Shown in pieces: positions 61,006 to 64,000 of a stretch of DNA of 64,000 bases. Source of the DNA: an uncultured Lachnospiraceae bacterium. Lineage in GTDB: Bacteria > Bacillota > Clostridia > Lachnospirales > Lachnospiraceae. The notes beneath the pieces are model-generated. The model saw only the letters and a program-made list of their open reading frames with translations. It ran no database searches and was not told the DNA's origin. Position 1 is the stretch's first letter. The number at the start of each line of letters is the position of its first letter. Location: the NCBI GenBank assembly GCA_947625775.1, contig CANQPM010000011.1, positions 1 through 64,000 on the forward strand. Direction: 5' to 3'. Position numbers and translations under genes: made by a program.

Positions 61006-62163
61006 TTATGCCTCTATGTGTTGTCTGATTTTTTCTAGGGTTTTGGATTTTTTTATGCGGTCCTGCTGGTCTTGGGCGGCTACTTCCATGATGAATACGC
61101 TTATTTCCCAGAAGATGTGTTTTGTTTTTTCGTCCATTTTTCTGTATTCGATGCCTATGTTGTGAAGCTTTTTGGGGGCGTCGGGCATTACGGTTTTCAG
61201 GTCTGTGAGGGTGCTGGCTTCTGTGATTTCTATGAGTTTGAAAAGGTTTTCCGTGAAATTGTCAACCTGCTCTCTGCTCATGTCGTAAATCCACTGGTTG
61301 ATTTTGTCGTAAAGCGCTTTGCGTGCAGGATCTGCGTCATTTGAGCGTACAAAGCTGTCACCTTCTACGCACCATGAGAGCGTCACGTGCTGGGATAGTC
61401 CGATTTGGGTGCTTTTTATGAGCGTATAGTCTGTTCTTGTTTCCATGAGAAGTCCGACGAATGAGCCGTCGGGGACTATTTTGAAAATTTTGTCCCTGAT
61501 GCTGTCGTAGTCGAGATGTTTCATAAATTCGGGGTGAAAGCCGGGACCGTCCATATCGTAGATGCGCGCTATTTTATGTTTTACATGGTCGTCGCAGCAC
61601 ATGGCGGCGTACACGGCGAGGTTGCCGCCTTTGGAATGTCCGCCCAGATACAGTCTTAGATTTTTGCGCTTGGTGAAATGCTCCGCGATGTGGTTTAGAT
61701 ATTCCGCGCTTCTGATTTGCGCTCCTACAGGCGCCCTGCATGCCATGTAAAAATCTTCTTTCCAGCCTACAAGCTCGTCGTCGGTTCCTCTAAATGAAAC
61801 AAATACGTCTCCGTTTCCCAATACAAAGGTGACTGCGCCAAACTGCACTGCGCTGTCGTTGTCTATTTCGTGTACGTAAAAGCAGGCGCGGGCGCTCCTG
61901 TAGCGGCGTGAGCTTGTCACTTTTTCAAAAAGCTCACGGTTTTTTTCAAGCTCCCATTTTACTGAAATAAAATTTTCCTTGTCGATTTCGCGCCCCAAAT
62001 CCTCAAGCTTTATGGATGCGGGCGCTTCCTCAAGCGTCGGCACTATGCCGTCATAGACATAGTATGACAAGTGCGATAAAATCAGCCCGTCAAGCTCGCA
62101 CATTGGCTTTTCCACGAAGGTATAGCCTCCAAATTCATCTATATATGAGATAACGTTTCCCAT
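61006..62163 (-). CDS. DUF2974 (Mbeg1-like) lipase-fold protein
   Basis: About 385 residues from ATG 62163 (GGGAGG about 10 nt upstream; the ATG at 62184 precedes that site). It has an alpha/beta hydrolase pattern: VFVSFRGTDDELVGWKEDF, then the nucleophile elbow YLGGHSKGGNLAVYAA (Ser near 182) and DMDGPGFHPEF. This is the DUF2974 layout, a lipase-like family of unknown substrate in Clostridia. No signal peptide. The C-terminal quarter is helical and charged. Confidence 0.8.
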   Translation of the reverse strand: MGNVISYIDEFGGYTFVEKPMCELDGLILSHLSYYVYDGIVPTLEEAPASIKLEDLGREIDKENFISVKWELEKNRELFEKVTSSRRYRSARACFYVHEIDNDSAVQFGAVTFVLGNGDVFVSFRGTDDELVGWKEDFYMACRAPVGAQIRSAEYLNHIAEHFTKRKNLRLYLGGHSKGGNLAVYAAMCCDDHVKHKIARIYDMDGPGFHPEFMKHLDYDSIRDKIFKIVPDGSFVGLLMETRTDYTLIKSTQIGLSQHVTLSWCVEGDSFVRSNDADPARKALYDKINQWIYDMSREQVDNFTENLFKLIEITEASTLTDLKTVMPDAPKKLHNIGIEYRKMDEKTKHIFWEISVFIMEVAAQDQQDRIKKSKTLEKIRQHIEA

Positions 62164-62253
62164 TGCAAAGTATCCTCCCTTCATTGCTTATGTTCTGCAA
62201 GTTATTAAATAAAATCTCGCAAATGCCTATTAAGATTCGGCTACAGGCATTGC

Positions 62254-63402
62254 TCAATATAGCTCGCCGTCATAATACTGCAGCAGCAGGCTGACAACTC
62301 CGTCATACTGCTTTCTGCCCTCCTCGACGCCGTTTAATTTCAGCACTGTGTCTGTAAACATATTTGAAACCTCCCTCACTGTCTCCGTTTTTATGACTGC
62401 CTTCTGCTCCACCTTGGCATTCTCTGCGGGGGTGAGGAAAATGTTGTCGTGGCTTACCAGACTGTTTATTTGGGCGTGGTCTTTATAAACCGCCGCGTCT
62501 TTGCCTATTGAGTAGTAAAATTCGTTGTTGACATAGTTCAGCACGCTTAGATAACCGCTGTACTGCATAAATTTATCGTCTGATTTTATGCAGGCAAGAT
62601 AGCCTATCATATTCGCGTCGTCCTCGTTTAGAAAGCCCTTTGTATGCGCAAGCTCGTGGCAGACCGTCACAGGCACGTTTGCAATGTACATCATTGAATT
62701 GATGTTTGCCTCCATTGAAAACGGAAAATAGTAGCCCATTATGTTTTGCTGCGTGAAAAAGGCGGACATTTTCAGATACTTGGGCGTCACATAATATCCG
62801 TTTAAAAGCTCATATTCCGCGCCCAGATTCCGCATTGCCTCCTGTGACAGCGAAAATAAGTCCTTGTCATAAATTATATAGCCATATTCGTCACGCGTAA
62901 AGGCTGGCGCAAGTTCATTGCAGCGCATGACTATGTAATCGCGCAGGGCAGCAAGTTCTTCATTTGAGTACATTTTTTTACCGCTCTCATTATTTCCGCC
63001 GACGTCGCTGTCCCCGTTTTTTGCACTGTCATATGTAAGATAGCGCTGTTCAAAATCGGGCGCATGGTAAAATATGGAACAGTTTAATGTCATAATCCAG
63101 CACACCGCCCAGAATATCCATGCATACGCTCCCCAATATAGCCTGACTGCTTTTTTATGCTTATCTTTTCTGATTAAGCTCCAAAAAGAAAGGACTACTC
63201 CGAACACGGTCAAAAGCACTGCCAAAACCAGCATTATCTCGCCTGCGCTAAACGGCAGAAGGCTTGTGAGCCGCCCGTATGTATTCACTATGACCGGCAG
63301 GACGTATCTTATATGCCAGTCGCAGAAATCTGGGCTGTTCCATGCCAGAATATTTATGAGTATTACCAAAACCAAGCCGCCAATGTATATTTTTCTGCGC
63401 AT
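62254..63402 (-). CDS. DUF3810 membrane protein, putative metalloprotease
   Basis: The 382-residue protein has three N-terminal membrane helices (about 5-25, 45-70, 88-110) and an extracytoplasmic part with VTVCHELAHTKGFLNEDDAN near 235, an HExxH zinc motif with a downstream Glu. This is the DUF3810 family, annotated as a putative membrane peptidase. Substrate unknown. GGGAG precedes the ATG. Confidence 0.8.
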   Translation of the reverse strand: MRRKIYIGGLVLVILINILAWNSPDFCDWHIRYVLPVIVNTYGRLTSLLPFSAGEIMLVLAVLLTVFGVVLSFWSLIRKDKHKKAVRLYWGAYAWIFWAVCWIMTLNCSIFYHAPDFEQRYLTYDSAKNGDSDVGGNNESGKKMYSNEELAALRDYIVMRCNELAPAFTRDEYGYIIYDKDLFSLSQEAMRNLGAEYELLNGYYVTPKYLKMSAFFTQQNIMGYYFPFSMEANINSMMYIANVPVTVCHELAHTKGFLNEDDANMIGYLACIKSDDKFMQYSGYLSVLNYVNNEFYYSIGKDAAVYKDHAQINSLVSHDNIFLTPAENAKVEQKAVIKTETVREVSNMFTDTVLKLNGVEEGRKQYDGVVSLLLQYYDGELY

Positions 63403-63468
63403 TTACATCACCGCTCCCATTACTTTTGCGCGCAGCAAAGCATTTAAGTATCTGCGAAAAAGTCCTGT

Positions 63469-64000
63469 CTAGTTAGGCAGAACATACTCCGCATATCTTC
63501 CTGCGTCCCTGACCGTCAGCCGCGCCCTCATATATATGCCGTCTTCCCTGTAATCCGTCTCGTACACGGCGGCATTTTCAGTCAAATATGACATTATATC
63601 GCCCCTTTTATACGGTATCAACAGCTCACATTCCCTGTACCCGCCTGAAAGCTTCTGCTCTATAAGCGACAAAAGCGCGTCGATGCTGTTTTCGGATTTT
63701 GCACACATATACAGCTTGTCCTCGCCATAAATTGTAGCAAGCTGCCCCATTCCGCACAAATCCGCCTTGTTGAAAATATAGAGCATCGGAATATTGCCCG
63801 CACCCAGTTCTTTGAGCGTTTCGTTTGTAACCCTCATGTGCTCTGTATGGTTTTCGTCTGAATAGTCAATCACCTGCAAAAGCAGATCCGCCTCACGTAC
63901 CTCGTCAAGCGTCGAACGGAACGCCTTTATCAGACTGTGCGGCAGATTTGAGATAAATCCGACAGTGTCTGAAAGCAGGAAGGCATTTCGGTTTGGCGGC
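63469..64000 (-). CDS. hflX: HflX-family GTPase, C-terminal part (runs past the window edge)
   Basis: The reading stays open from 63469 to the end of the window (177 codons); the true start lies beyond 64000. It has the G3 motif LLSDTVGFISNLPHSLIKAF and STLDEVREADLLLQVIDYSD, then YIFNKADLC (G4) and a short C-terminal domain (IPYKRGDIMSYL, EDGIYMRARL). HflX binds the large ribosomal subunit and rescues or splits stalled ribosomes. The G1 loop is outside the window. Confidence 0.93.
   Translation of the reverse strand, partial: PPNRNAFLLSDTVGFISNLPHSLIKAFRSTLDEVREADLLLQVIDYSDENHTEHMRVTNETLKELGAGNIPMLYIFNKADLCGMGQLATIYGEDKLYMCAKSENSIDALLSLIEQKLSGGYRECELLIPYKRGDIMSYLTENAAVYETDYREDGIYMRARLTVRDAGRYAEYVLPN

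Overview
The window reads as chromosomal DNA of a Firmicute of the class Clostridia, most likely a pectin-using Lachnospiraceae (Lachnospira/Roseburia type). This rests on strong GGAGG-type ribosome sites, the dgt-dnaG-rpoD-trmK-nif3 order, family types common in that group (DUF5050, DUF2974, DUF3810, DUF4422, TGS-containing nucleoside kinase), and a complete galacturonate catabolic operon. No species can be named from the sequence alone. Most genes lie on the minus strand.

Layout. 1-2.8 kb is decayed accessory DNA: a frameshifted IS1634-type transposase fragment, a lipoprotein gene with an in-frame stop, an Rpn-like nuclease and a 225-bp palindromic element. 2.8-7.8 kb is pheA-ppx-ppk1 (phenylalanine synthesis and polyphosphate). 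8-11.5 kb holds envelope genes and a metallophosphatase remnant. 11.5-13.3 kb is pyrBI behind a leader that looks like the enterobacterial UTP-sensing pyrL attenuator. 13.5-17.3 kb has two CobW-type GTPases (one with a long His-rich tract), dCMP deaminase and a secreted trypsin-like protease. RNase P RNA lies at 17.7-18.05 kb.

18.1-38.9 kb is a large surface-glycan locus, visibly AT-rich from about 20.8 to 37.5 kb. It has a three-gene set that could make a CDP-pentitol (zinc dehydrogenase, IspD/TarI-type cytidylyltransferase, Rpe-like epimerase), two DUF4422 glycosyltransferases, GT2 and GT4 enzymes, an FkbM methyltransferase, an SGNH-like esterase with a G9 tract, two radical SAM enzymes (one fused to a GNAT domain), WbqC, pyruvyltransferase, a DegT aminotransferase and a TagB/F-like transferase. 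Seven of its proteins carry one related Rossmann-like module. No flippase or polymerase is present.

38.9-41.5 kb is a mobile unit: a full-length TnpB homologue in which all three RuvC acidic residues appear to be replaced, a small serine recombinase, and a possible 64-nt RNA between them. 41.6-49.0 kb is housekeeping (nucleoside kinase, nif3, trmK, rpoD, dnaG, dgt). Two tRNA-Leu genes follow, then YitT, a transglutaminase, a lipoprotein, an XRE regulator and a HIT protein. 54.6-60.8 kb is uxaB-uxaA-kdgK-kduD-kdgA, turning tagaturonate (and diketodeoxygluconate from pectin) into pyruvate and glyceraldehyde-3-phosphate, behind a promoter with a LacI-type operator and a cre-like site. The window ends in the DUF2974 and DUF3810 genes and a partial hflX.

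The strongest leads for new biology are the nuclease-dead TnpB unit, the pyrBI leader, the shared Rossmann module with a likely phase-variable tract, and two families of structured intergenic repeats.
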